This document shows, piece by piece, positions 26,730 through 35,533 of a DNA stretch of 64,000 bases. Numbering within the stretch: position 1 is the stretch's first letter; every line of letters starts with the position of its first letter. Below the pieces are notes generated by a model, which saw only the letters and a list, made by a program, of their open reading frames with translations, made no database searches and was not told where the DNA came from. Origin of the DNA: Curtobacterium aurantiacum. GTDB lineage: Bacteria > Actinomycetota > Actinomycetes > Actinomycetales > Microbacteriaceae. The DNA lies in contig NZ_JAHEWN010000011.1 of assembly GCF_018598555.1 (NCBI RefSeq), forward strand, positions 62,001 to 126,000. The letters run 5' to 3'. A program made the position numbers and the translations under genes.

Positions 26730-28032
26730 GGGTGGTCCTCCTTCCCGTCGTCACGGGTGTCCTGCGCGGGCGTTGGCGTGGAAGCGGCGAGGGTTCCCCC
26801 TCGCCCTGACTTCGCCAGTCGTCCGGCAGGACGTGGTCGAGGACATCGTCGATCGTCACCACCCCGACGAGACGGTGGGCGTCGTCGACCACGGGGACGG
26901 ACAGCAGGTTGTAGGTCGCCATGATGCGGGTGACCTCGGCGGCGCTCGCGTCGACCCGGACCGGTTCGGTCTGCTGGTCGATGAGCGTGCCGAGCCGCTC
27001 GTTCGGCGGGTAGCGGAGCATCCGCTGGAAGTGCACGAGCCCGAGGAACCGGCCGGTCGGCGGTTCGTACGGCGGCAGGGTGACGCAGACGGCGGCGCCG
27101 AGCACCGGGGCCAGCTCGTGGCGGCGGACCAGCGCGAGGCCCTCGGCCACGGTGGCGTCGGCGGAGACGATCACGGGCTCGGTGGTCATCAGACCACCGG
27201 CGGTGTCCGGCTCGTACTCCAGGAGCATGCGGACGTCCTGCGCCTCCTCCGGCTCCATGAGCTGCAGGAGCGCCTCGCTCCGCTCGTCGGAGAACTGGGC
27301 GAGGACGTCGGCGGCGTCGTCCGGCTGCATCTGGTCGAGGACGTCGGCGGCACGGGCGTCCGTCAGCCGCGTGAGGATCTCGATGCGCTCCTGGTCGGGC
27401 ATCTCCTCGAGCACGTCGGCGAGCCGGTCGTCGGGGAGTTCCTCCGCGACCTCGAACCGGCGCTCGGCGGGCAGGTCGAGCAGCGTCGACGCGAGGTCGG
27501 CGGGCACCAGGTCGGAGTACGCGGCGATGACGTGCTCGGCGGACTGGGCCTCGCCGGGGAGCTCGTCCTCGGTGACCTCGTTCCACGTCGCGAACGTCGT
27601 GGGGCCCTTGCCGAACGGCGACGGCGTGGTCTTCGGCTTGCGGAGGAAGAGCTGCGCGACCTCCCAGTCGCCCTGCCCGCGGTCCTCGATCGCGACGTCC
27701 TCGATGGTGGCGCGGATCCGCTGGTTCTTGATGAGCACCTTGCGGCCGAGCATCTCGGCGATGACACGGACCTCGCCGCCGCGCTGCTCGAAGCGGCGCA
27801 TGTTCACGATCCCGGTCGTGATGACCTGCCCGGCACCGATCGAGGTGATGCGGCCGATGCTCACGAAGATGCGGCGCTTGCCCGGCACCTCGACGATGAG
27901 CCCGACGACGTGCGGGGGGTCGGCCCGGCGGTAGACGACCAGGACGTCCCGGACCCTTCCGACGCGGTCGCCCGCGGGGTCGAAGACGGAGCACCCGGCG
28001 AGGCGGGCGACGAAGACCTTCGTGGCGCTCAC
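26713..28032 (-). CDS. Soluble MgtE-N/CBS protein with PRC-barrel-like start
   Basis: A 439-residue protein. A PRC-barrel-like N-terminus (VFDPAGDRVGRVRDVLVVYR) is followed by an MgtE N-domain of repeated helices (DLPAERRFEVAEELPDDRLA...) and a CBS pair ending VVTIDDVLDHVLPDDW. In MgtE these domains sense Mg2+, but the five-helix channel is missing: the protein stops after the CBS pair with a basic tail. It is therefore a cytoplasmic sensor or adaptor, not a transporter. GTG 28032 follows minus-strand TACGCT by 7 nt. First gene of the operon with DUF1003 and mrp. Confidence 0.85.
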   Translation of the reverse strand: MSATKVFVARLAGCSVFDPAGDRVGRVRDVLVVYRRADPPHVVGLIVEVPGKRRIFVSIGRITSIGAGQVITTGIVNMRRFEQRGGEVRVIAEMLGRKVLIKNQRIRATIEDVAIEDRGQGDWEVAQLFLRKPKTTPSPFGKGPTTFATWNEVTEDELPGEAQSAEHVIAAYSDLVPADLASTLLDLPAERRFEVAEELPDDRLADVLEEMPDQERIEILTRLTDARAADVLDQMQPDDAADVLAQFSDERSEALLQLMEPEEAQDVRMLLEYEPDTAGGLMTTEPVIVSADATVAEGLALVRRHELAPVLGAAVCVTLPPYEPPTGRFLGLVHFQRMLRYPPNERLGTLIDQQTEPVRVDASAAEVTRIMATYNLLSVPVVDDAHRLVGVVTIDDVLDHVLPDDWRSQGEGEPSPLPRQRPRRTPVTTGRRTTRGPNG

Positions 28033-28039
28033 CCGACCC

Positions 28040-28045
28040 AGCGTA
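28040..28045 (-). promoter_or_regulatory. -10 box, leaderless MgtE-N/CBS operon mRNA
   Basis: Minus-strand TACGCT, 7 nt before GTG 28032. Confidence 0.5.
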
Positions 28046-28150
28046 GTCGCTCGCGTGTGGACGTTCCCTCGCGCCGGACGGCGGCTTCGGATCGGCTGCT
28101 TCCCTGAGAGTGCACGTGCGATTGCAAGGTGTGCGGTGAATGATGGCTGG

Positions 28151-29035
28151 GTGAGCAATCAGAGCCCCTTCGCCGGCAGGACCGCCCAGGCGTTCCCCAC
28201 GCTGCCCAAGGGCGACGTCCTGGGAACGTACGACAGCTACCCCGATGCGCAGCGCGTGGTGGCGAAGCTGGCCGAGGCCGACTTCCCCGTCAACCAGCTC
28301 TCCATCGTCGGCAACGACCTGAAGACGGTCGAGCGGGTCACCGGCAAGATGACCTACGGCCGTGCCGCCATCGCCGGCGCCCTGTCGGGCCTCTGGCTCG
28401 GCATCTTCTTCGGCATCGTGCTCACGCTCTTCTCGCCGAGCGCGGGTGGCCTGATCCTCGCGGCGGCCATCATCGGTGCGGCGTTCGGCATGCTCTACGG
28501 CATCGCCTCGTTCGCGATCACCAAGCGGCAGCGGGACTTCACGAGCGTGCACCAGGTGCTCGCCACGAACTACCAGATCGTCGTCAATCCGCAGCTGACC
28601 GGGCAGGCGCAGCGGATCCTCGGCGAGCACGGGGCGACCCCGTCCACGCACTGGAACGACGCTCCCCAGCAGCAGCAGCAGCAGCAGCAGTGGCGTCCGG
28701 GCCCCGGTGGGGTCCCGCCGCAGCAGTCGCCGTACGGCGGGCACGCCACGCCGCACCAGCAGCCGGGAGGCCCGCAGCACCCCGGCACGTCGGCACCCGG
28801 CGCGCAGACCGGTGCGCCCTCGGGCCCGCCGCGCTACGGCACGAACGACGGACCCCGGTACGGGGAGACCCCGGAGACGGCACCAGCCCCCGCGGCCCCG
28901 CCGGTCCCGGAGCGCCGGCCCGAGGAACCGCCGCGCTACGGCGAGCGGGTCACCGGGGCGACGCCGCCGGAGCCCTCGTCCTCGCCGGACGCCCAGCGTG
29001 ACGGCGACAGCGGCGGGGACAGCGACCGCCGCTAG
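28151..29035 (+). CDS. General-stress-protein 17M-like membrane protein
   Basis: A 294-residue protein. The N-terminal domain (GTYDSYPDAQRVVAKLAEAD) resembles the GSP17M-type domain of B. subtilis YflT. Two membrane helices follow (AIAGALSGLWLGIFFGIVLTL and GLILAAAIIGAAFGMLYG). The C-terminal 120 residues are low-complexity: eight glutamines from eight consecutive CAG codons, then Pro/Gly-rich sequence with repeated RYG units. GTG 28151 is taken as the start. It is divergent from the MgtE-N/CBS operon, an arrangement also found near Rv1232c-Rv1234. The tail is probably disordered. Confidence 0.8.
   Translation: MSNQSPFAGRTAQAFPTLPKGDVLGTYDSYPDAQRVVAKLAEADFPVNQLSIVGNDLKTVERVTGKMTYGRAAIAGALSGLWLGIFFGIVLTLFSPSAGGLILAAAIIGAAFGMLYGIASFAITKRQRDFTSVHQVLATNYQIVVNPQLTGQAQRILGEHGATPSTHWNDAPQQQQQQQQWRPGPGGVPPQQSPYGGHATPHQQPGGPQHPGTSAPGAQTGAPSGPPRYGTNDGPRYGETPETAPAPAAPPVPERRPEEPPRYGERVTGATPPEPSSSPDAQRDGDSGGDSDRR
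28667..28690 (+). repeat. (CAG)8 trinucleotide repeat in coding sequence
   Basis: Eight uninterrupted CAG codons encode a polyglutamine tract in the stress-like protein. Slippage would change tract length without breaking the frame. Confidence 0.9.
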
Positions 29036-29391
29036 CCGCGCTCCGGCTGGTGCGCTCGGGCCCCGGCGCGCGTGCTCCGTGGTCGGTGGACCGCCAGGTC
29101 GCTCGACACGCCACTCACGTCCGCCGAAGTCGCACGAAATGTCGCCGACGAGCTTCGCGGGCGGCACTTCGTGCGGCCGCAGCGGCGCGTCCAGGCGGTC
29201 CGGGCGGTCCAGCGGTCGCAACACCCCGTGCGCACGGCGTCGAGCGGTCAGAGATCGTCGTTCGGCGCCGGCCCCGACGACGGTTCGTGACCGCTCGACC
29301 TCGAGTAGACGGCACGTTATGACCGGGCGAAGTGCGGGCGCGGGCACAGTGCGGTCTTGCGCGCGGCGCGGTCCGGGCGGCTTCGGCGCGC
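29036..29391. other. 356-nt intergenic region with two imperfect hairpins
   Basis: The only gene-free stretch above 300 nt. No convincing reading frame is present. It holds a 13-nt imperfect inverted repeat (29129-29141 with 29165-29177, GCACGAA/TTCGTGC type) and a second one: AGCGGTCA (29243-29250) with TGACCGCT (29288-29295), plus inner TCGTCG/CGACGA. It lies between convergent genes, so terminators or a small RNA are possible; no promoter for the latter stood out. Confidence 0.5.
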
Positions 29392-29868
29392 CTAGAGGAG
29401 CTTCGAGTAGCAGACCGACAGGGGCGCACCGACGTAGGGCCCGAAGTTCGCGATCCGGCGGAACCCCTCACGCTGGTAGAAGCCGACGGCACGCTTCTGC
29501 TCGGTGCCCGTCTCGAGCACGAGTGCCGGGGACCCGAGGTCGAGCGCGGCTTCCTCCAGCCGACGCAGCAGGGCGGCCGCGACACCGGAGCCGCGGGATT
29601 CCGGTCGGACGTACATCCGCTTGATCTCGGTGATGCTGTCCTCGACGACCCGGAGGCCCCCGCAGGCCAACGGCGTGCCCGACTCGTCACGCGCGACGAA
29701 GAACACCGCGATCGACTCGGCCGTCGGCTTCTCGCCCGGCTCGGTGTCACCGCCGTACGCCCGGTCGATCTCCAGGCGCTGGGCTGCGCGGAGCCGCTGC
29801 GCGTCGGGGGAGTCGAAGTGCTCGACCTCGATCGAGAAGGTGTTCGGGGAGACCTCGGGCGTCGTCAC
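29392..29868 (-). CDS. GNAT family N-acetyltransferase
   Basis: A 158-residue acetyl-CoA-dependent transferase. The acetyl-CoA binding motif A is EIKRMYVRPESRGSGVAAAL (R/Q-x2-G-x-G/A), followed by VLETGTEQKRAVGFYQREGF. Substrate unknown. It lies 9 nt downstream of pepP on the same strand but has its own -10 box built on the pepP stop codon, so both read-through and separate transcription are possible. Confidence 0.85.
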   Translation of the reverse strand: MTTPEVSPNTFSIEVEHFDSPDAQRLRAAQRLEIDRAYGGDTEPGEKPTAESIAVFFVARDESGTPLACGGLRVVEDSITEIKRMYVRPESRGSGVAAALLRRLEEAALDLGSPALVLETGTEQKRAVGFYQREGFRRIANFGPYVGAPLSVCYSKLL

Positions 29869-29874
29869 CCGCTC

Positions 29875-29880
29875 AGGCTA
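29875..29880 (-). promoter_or_regulatory. -10 box fused to pepP stop codon
   Basis: Minus-strand TAGCCT, 6 nt before GTG 29868; TAG is the pepP stop. Confidence 0.5.
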
Positions 29881-31362
29881 GCGGCCGGAGCGGGCGATCC
29901 ACCCCTCCACTTCCGAGGGGGTCCGGGGGATGCCGATCGACAGGTTCTCGGCGCCGTCCTCGGTCACCAGGATGTCGTCCTCGATGCGGACACCGATGCC
30001 GCGGAACTCCTCCGGCACGGTCAGGTCGTCCTGCTGGAAGTACAGCCCGGGCTCGATCGTGAATACCATGCCGGCCTGCACGACGCCGTCGAGGTACATC
30101 TCGCGGCGGGCCTTGGCGCAGTCGTGCACGTCGAGACCGAGGTGGTGGCTCGTGCCGTGCACCATGTAGCGACGGTGGAACTGGTTGTCCGGCTCGAGCG
30201 ACTCGGCGGCGGACACCGGCAGGAAGCCCCACTCGGCGGTCTTGCGTGCGATGACCTCCATCGCGGTGGCGTGCACCTGGCGGAACGTGATGCCCGGCTT
30301 GACGATCGCGAACGCGGCGTCGGCGGCTTCGAGCACGGCTTCGTAGACCATGCGCTGCACGGGCGAGAACGTGCCGCTCACCGGCAGCGTGCGGGTGATG
30401 TCGGCGGTGTAGAACGAGTCGACCTCGACCCCGGCGTCGATGAGGATGAGGTCGCCCGGCTGCACGGCGCCGTCGTTGCGGGTCCAGTGCAGGATGCAGG
30501 CGTGGTGGCCCGAGGCCGCGATGGTGTCGTAGCCCACGGTGTTGCCGTCGGCGCGGGCGCGGCGGTTGAACGTGCCCTCGACGATGCGCTCCCCGCGCGG
30601 GTGCGCGAGGACGGCGTCGAAGTCGGCGATGACGTCGTCGAACCCGTGCTTCGTGGCGTCGACGGCCTTGCGGAGCTCACGGACCTCGTACGCGTCCTTC
30701 ACCAGCCGCAGCTCGGACAGGTCGCGGGCGAGCAGGTCGTCGGTCGCCGGGGACCCCTCGGTCTCGTCGGCGCCACCGATCGCGCTGCCGATGCGCACGT
30801 CGAGCGAGCGGGTCAGGTCGTCGTCGGCTTCGCGCACCAGCAGCGCGGAGGCGTCGAGTGCGTCGGCGACGGCAGCGAACTCGCCGAGGTCGGCCGTGGC
30901 CAGCCCGAGGTCGGCGGCGACGGCGTCGAGCGATGGACGCGGACCGACCCAGAACTCACCGATCTCGGGGTTGGCGTAGAACTCCTCGGAGTCGCGGCCG
31001 GCGGTGGCGCGGAAGTACAGCGTGGCGTCGTGGCCGGAACCGTTCGGCGTCATCACGAGCACGGAGCCGACGACGGTGTCGGTGCCCCAGCCGGTCAGGT
31101 GCGCGAAGGTGGAGTGCGGGCGGAACGGGTAGTCGCAGTCGTTCGAGCGGACCTTGGCCTGCCCGGCCGGCACCACGATCGTGCGACCAGGGTGCAGCTC
31201 GGAGATGCGGGCGCGACGCTCGGCGGCGAACGCGGCCTGCTCGCGGGGCTCGGGCTGCTCTTCACCGCGGTCGGCCCACTGCGACCCGATGAAGTCCTTG
31301 AAGGTCGAGGACCCGGGGGTCGTGGATCGGTTGCTCGTCGCGCGGGGAGTCGTGTCGGCCAT
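29878..31362 (-). CDS. pepP: Xaa-Pro aminopeptidase (M24B)
   Basis: A 494-residue metallopeptidase releasing N-terminal residues ahead of proline. The aminopeptidase-P N-terminal domain covers about residues 55-190. The pita-bread catalytic domain contains the five metal ligands in LIDAGVEVDSFYTADITRT, HGTSHHLGLDVHD, TIEPGLYF and VRIEDDILV. ATG 31362 follows a GATGAT box by 6 nt. It is cytoplasmic and probably takes part in peptide turnover, fitting with the peptide importers at the left of the window. Confidence 0.93.
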   Translation of the reverse strand: MADTTPRATSNRSTTPGSSTFKDFIGSQWADRGEEQPEPREQAAFAAERRARISELHPGRTIVVPAGQAKVRSNDCDYPFRPHSTFAHLTGWGTDTVVGSVLVMTPNGSGHDATLYFRATAGRDSEEFYANPEIGEFWVGPRPSLDAVAADLGLATADLGEFAAVADALDASALLVREADDDLTRSLDVRIGSAIGGADETEGSPATDDLLARDLSELRLVKDAYEVRELRKAVDATKHGFDDVIADFDAVLAHPRGERIVEGTFNRRARADGNTVGYDTIAASGHHACILHWTRNDGAVQPGDLILIDAGVEVDSFYTADITRTLPVSGTFSPVQRMVYEAVLEAADAAFAIVKPGITFRQVHATAMEVIARKTAEWGFLPVSAAESLEPDNQFHRRYMVHGTSHHLGLDVHDCAKARREMYLDGVVQAGMVFTIEPGLYFQQDDLTVPEEFRGIGVRIEDDILVTEDGAENLSIGIPRTPSEVEGWIARSGR

Positions 31363-31419
31363 GCGTCCATCATCGCACCGCCCGGGGACACCCGGCCTGT
31401 GCGGCCGCTCACCTGTGGA

Positions 31420-31425
31420 TAGCAT
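31420..31425 (+). promoter_or_regulatory. -10 box, leaderless PHP gene mRNA
   Basis: TAGCAT, 7 nt before GTG 31433. Confidence 0.5.
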
Positions 31426-31432
31426 TGGCGAC

Positions 31433-32305
31433 GTGCCAGACCCGTTCATCGACCTGCACGCGCACTCCAGTGTCTCCGACGGCACCGAGCGTCCCGCGGA
31501 GCTCGTCCGAGCGGCCGCGGCCGCCGGACTCGACGCCGTCGCGCTGACCGACCACGACACGACCGCGGGCTGGGCGGACGCCACGGCCGCGGCTCGTGAG
31601 CTGCCCCTGACCCTGCTGCCCGGGCTCGAGCTGAGCACCCGCATCGGGTACCGCAGCGTCCACGTGCTCGGCTACCTGGTCGATCCCGAGCACCCCGGCC
31701 TGGTCGAGGAGACCACCCGCATCCGCGACGGCCGGCTCTCCCGCGCCCACCGCATGGTCGACCGCATCGCCGAGGACCACCCGATCACCTGGGCGGACGT
31801 GCTGGCCCAGTCCAGCCCCGGTGCCACGATCGGCCGTCCGCACATCGCCGACGCCCTGGTCGCCCGCGGGCTCGAGTCCGACCGGTCCGCGGCGTTCCGC
31901 GGCATCCTGCACCCGGCGTCCGGCTACTACGAACCGCACGAGGCACCCTCGCCCCTGCGCGGCGTCGAACTCATCCGGCAGGCGGGCGGCGTGCCCGTCA
32001 TCGCGCACCCGGCGGCGTCCTCGCGCGGGATCGTCATCGACGAGCCGATGCTCCGCGACCTCGTCGACGCCGGGCTCGGCGGGCTCGAGGTCGACCACCG
32101 CGAGAACCTGGCGCACGGCAAGCGCACCCTGCTCGACTGGGCGACGCGCTACGGCCTGTTCGTCACCGGTTCGAGCGACTACCACGGCACCGGCAAGCCG
32201 AACCGGCTGGGGGAGCACCGCACCGCACGTGTCTCCTTCGACACCATCGTGTCCGAGGCCACCGGCAGCGCGCCGGTCGTCGGCCCCGGCTCCCGCCTGG
32301 CCTGA
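31433..32305 (+). CDS. PHP-domain phosphoesterase
   Basis: A 290-residue PHP protein of the YciV/RnmA type. Metal-binding motifs are DLHAHSSVSDG, TDHDTTAGW, GLELST, PVIAHPA and the final SDYHGTG. Relatives hydrolyse 3',5'-phosphoadenosine-type nucleotides or short RNA 5' ends. It is monocistronic and divergent from pepP with about 70 nt between starts. It ends at the shared bidirectional terminator facing the helicase gene. Confidence 0.88.
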   Translation: MPDPFIDLHAHSSVSDGTERPAELVRAAAAAGLDAVALTDHDTTAGWADATAAARELPLTLLPGLELSTRIGYRSVHVLGYLVDPEHPGLVEETTRIRDGRLSRAHRMVDRIAEDHPITWADVLAQSSPGATIGRPHIADALVARGLESDRSAAFRGILHPASGYYEPHEAPSPLRGVELIRQAGGVPVIAHPAASSRGIVIDEPMLRDLVDAGLGGLEVDHRENLAHGKRTLLDWATRYGLFVTGSSDYHGTGKPNRLGEHRTARVSFDTIVSEATGSAPVVGPGSRLA

Positions 32306-32423
32306 CGGCAGGCCCATCGGCCGACCTGCCGACAGACGAGTCTTCGGCCTGCGCGACAGGTCACGCGCCTGCATCCACGTGAACCGTCGCTGCGCGCGTG
32401 GGCCGGTCCGCGGGTGGGGACGA

Positions 32424-32457
32424 CGAAGGGCCCGTCGCGTCAGCGACGGGCCCTTCG
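32424..32457. terminator. Bidirectional terminator between PHP and helicase genes
   Basis: A perfect 15-bp stem, 32424-32438 with 32443-32457, around a GTCA loop. It lies 12 nt beyond the helicase stop and serves two convergent genes. It is not a member of the GGAGGCC family. Confidence 0.85.
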
Positions 32458-32468
32458 GTCTGGAGGCG

Positions 32469-33986
<1,518 letters not shown>

Positions 33987-34019
33987 AGAATCACCTTAGT
34001 TCTGGTGGAAGTCCGGGCC

Positions 34020-34025
34020 AGTCTA
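34020..34025 (-). promoter_or_regulatory. -10 box of helicase gene
   Basis: Minus-strand TAGACT; the predicted start near 34013 gives a leader of about 27 nt with a Shine-Dalgarno sequence before the TTG start. Confidence 0.45.
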
Positions 34026-34130
34026 CCGATGGGGCCGTCCTCCGGGGCGCGCCGGGGTGCTTGGGGGAGTCGGGCGGTCCGGTCCGGGCACCTGGCGGGG
34101 CGACCGGCAGGTCCCTCGGGGTGCGCCCTC

Positions 34131-34136
34131 TATGCT
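34131..34136 (+). promoter_or_regulatory. -10 box, leaderless ferritin-like gene mRNA
   Basis: TATGCT, 6 nt before GTG 34143. Confidence 0.5.
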
Positions 34137-34142
34137 GGTCGG

Positions 34143-34859
34143 GTGGTGTCGTGGTGGAACCGGAAGCGCGCGGCGCAGCTCGCTGCCGCATGGCTCGCAT
34201 CGCGGAACCCCCGCGGAGCCGCACAGGTCAAGCGTCTCGCGCTCGATGACGTCAGTCCCGAGCTCGACGTCTACCTGGGGCAGGCCGCGTACCTGCAGCT
34301 CTCCGTCTACGAGACGATGGGACGGGCCGGTGCCTCGGCTCCGACCCTGTCCGGCCGACTGGTCACCGGGGTCCTGGCGACCACGGCGCTCGAGCGGCAC
34401 CGGACGATCGTGGCCGAGATCGAGCGCCTCGGCGAGGACCCGGCGGCGCTGATGGCCCCGCACCGCGAGGCGATCGACCTGTTCCTCGAGCGCACGAGCG
34501 GCGCCGACTGGTACGAGTCGATGCTGACCGGGTACGTCACCGCCGGCATCCTGAACGACCTGTTCGGCAACCTGCTCCGCTCGCTGCCCGTCGACGTGCG
34601 GCAGCGCCTGCGCTCGGTGTTCGACGCGCGTGAAGAAGCCGCGGTCGTCGTGGAGCTCACGGCACACATCGAGGACGACCCGCAGATCGGGTCGCGGCTC
34701 GCGATGTGGGGCCGACGGCTGGTCGGCGACACCCTGCTGGTGGCGCGATCGGCACTGGCGTCGCATGCCCGTGAGGACCAGGAGCGACTCGAGCCGGTCT
34801 GGACCGAGCTCATCGCTGCGCACACCCGACGGATGGACGCCCTCGGGCTGACGGCCTGA
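34143..34859 (+). CDS. Ferritin-like fold protein (MiaE-like)
   Basis: A 238-residue, mostly helical protein of the actinobacterial ferritin-like/tRNA hydroxylase-like family (Rv3210c type). Helices carry possible di-iron ligands in YLQLSVYETMG, ALERHRTIVAEIERLG and LFDAREEAAVV/AHIEDD. Relatives of MiaE hydroxylate modified tRNA bases, but this family is untested and a tRNA role is only inferred. GTG 34143 or the adjacent GTG 34146 is the start. It sits between rhlE and DUF3107, a conserved actinobacterial context. Confidence 0.75.
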   Translation: MVSWWNRKRAAQLAAAWLASRNPRGAAQVKRLALDDVSPELDVYLGQAAYLQLSVYETMGRAGASAPTLSGRLVTGVLATTALERHRTIVAEIERLGEDPAALMAPHREAIDLFLERTSGADWYESMLTGYVTAGILNDLFGNLLRSLPVDVRQRLRSVFDAREEAAVVVELTAHIEDDPQIGSRLAMWGRRLVGDTLLVARSALASHAREDQERLEPVWTELIAAHTRRMDALGLTA

Positions 34860-34879
34860 GCGGTCAGACTGCTCGAGGG

Positions 34880-35176
34880 TCAGGCGCCGCGGGTCTTGAG
34901 CTGCTCGTAGTACGCCGCGTCGCGCTTGTCGCGCTGCGTCCCGAGCAGCCACTCGACCACCAGTGCGACCACGCCGGACCCCACCAGGGCCACGACCCAG
35001 ATCCAGGTGCCGTCGTACCGCCACCCGGCCCAGGTCAGGGCTTCCCAGAGGACGGCCGCGGCGATGCCGCCGACCGCCGGGCCGACGAGCACGCCACGGC
35101 TCGACCGCCACGGCAGGACCACGTGCGCGACGGCACCGATCAGGACGCCGCCGAGGACGGCGAAGAGCAGTTCCAC
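34880..35176 (-). CDS. Small three-helix membrane protein
   Basis: A 98-residue protein with three hydrophobic segments (LLFAVLGGVLIGAVAHVVL, AVGGIAAAVLWEALTWA, WVVALVGSGVVALVVEWLL) and a short charged tail (GTQRDKRDAAYYEQLKTRGA). No family recognised. GTG 35176 lies 4 nt beyond the DUF3107 stop, so the two are co-transcribed leftward. Confidence 0.7.
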   Translation of the reverse strand: MELLFAVLGGVLIGAVAHVVLPWRSSRGVLVGPAVGGIAAAVLWEALTWAGWRYDGTWIWVVALVGSGVVALVVEWLLGTQRDKRDAAYYEQLKTRGA

Positions 35177-35180
35177 GTCG

Positions 35181-35405
35181 TCAGGCGACGAAGCCGATGC
35201 GCCGTGCCTCTTCCGCGCCGACCTCGACGTAGGCGAGCGATGCGACGGGCACGATGAAGCGACGGCCCTTGTCGTCCTGCAGCGACAGGTGGGTCGCCTG
35301 CGCGGTGAGGGCCTCGGACACGGCCTTCTCGACCTGGTCCGCGGTCTGGGCGGTCTCGAACGCGATCTCGCGCGGGCTGTTGATGATGCCGATCTTGATG
35401 TCCAC
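35181..35405 (-). CDS. DUF3107 small protein
   Basis: A 74-residue protein (start VDIKIGIINSPREIAFET) matching DUF3107, the Rv3208A/TB9.4 family, conserved in actinobacteria and of unknown function. GTG 35405 is chosen because minus-strand TACGCT (35417-35412) precedes it by 6 nt; another GTG lies 6 nt upstream inside that spacer. It is divergent from adnA. Confidence 0.85.
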   Translation of the reverse strand: MDIKIGIINSPREIAFETAQTADQVEKAVSEALTAQATHLSLQDDKGRRFIVPVASLAYVEVGAEEARRIGFVA

Positions 35406-35411
35406 GACCAC

Positions 35412-35417
35412 AGCGTA
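35412..35417 (-). promoter_or_regulatory. -10 box, leaderless DUF3107 mRNA
   Basis: Minus-strand TACGCT, 6 nt before GTG 35405. Confidence 0.5.
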
Positions 35418-35521
35418 TCCGAGGGGTCCCGTGCGGTATCGGCCGTTCGCCGCGGGCGCACTCGGCCGGTCACACGACCAGAGCCCCGCGCGTCCGCAGC
35501 GGTGCTGTCGGCGGTCCTGGG

Positions 35522-35527
35522 TACCGT
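35522..35527 (+). promoter_or_regulatory. -10 box, leaderless adnAB mRNA
   Basis: TACCGT, 6 nt before GTG 35534. Confidence 0.5.
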
Positions 35528-35533
35528 ACGAGC

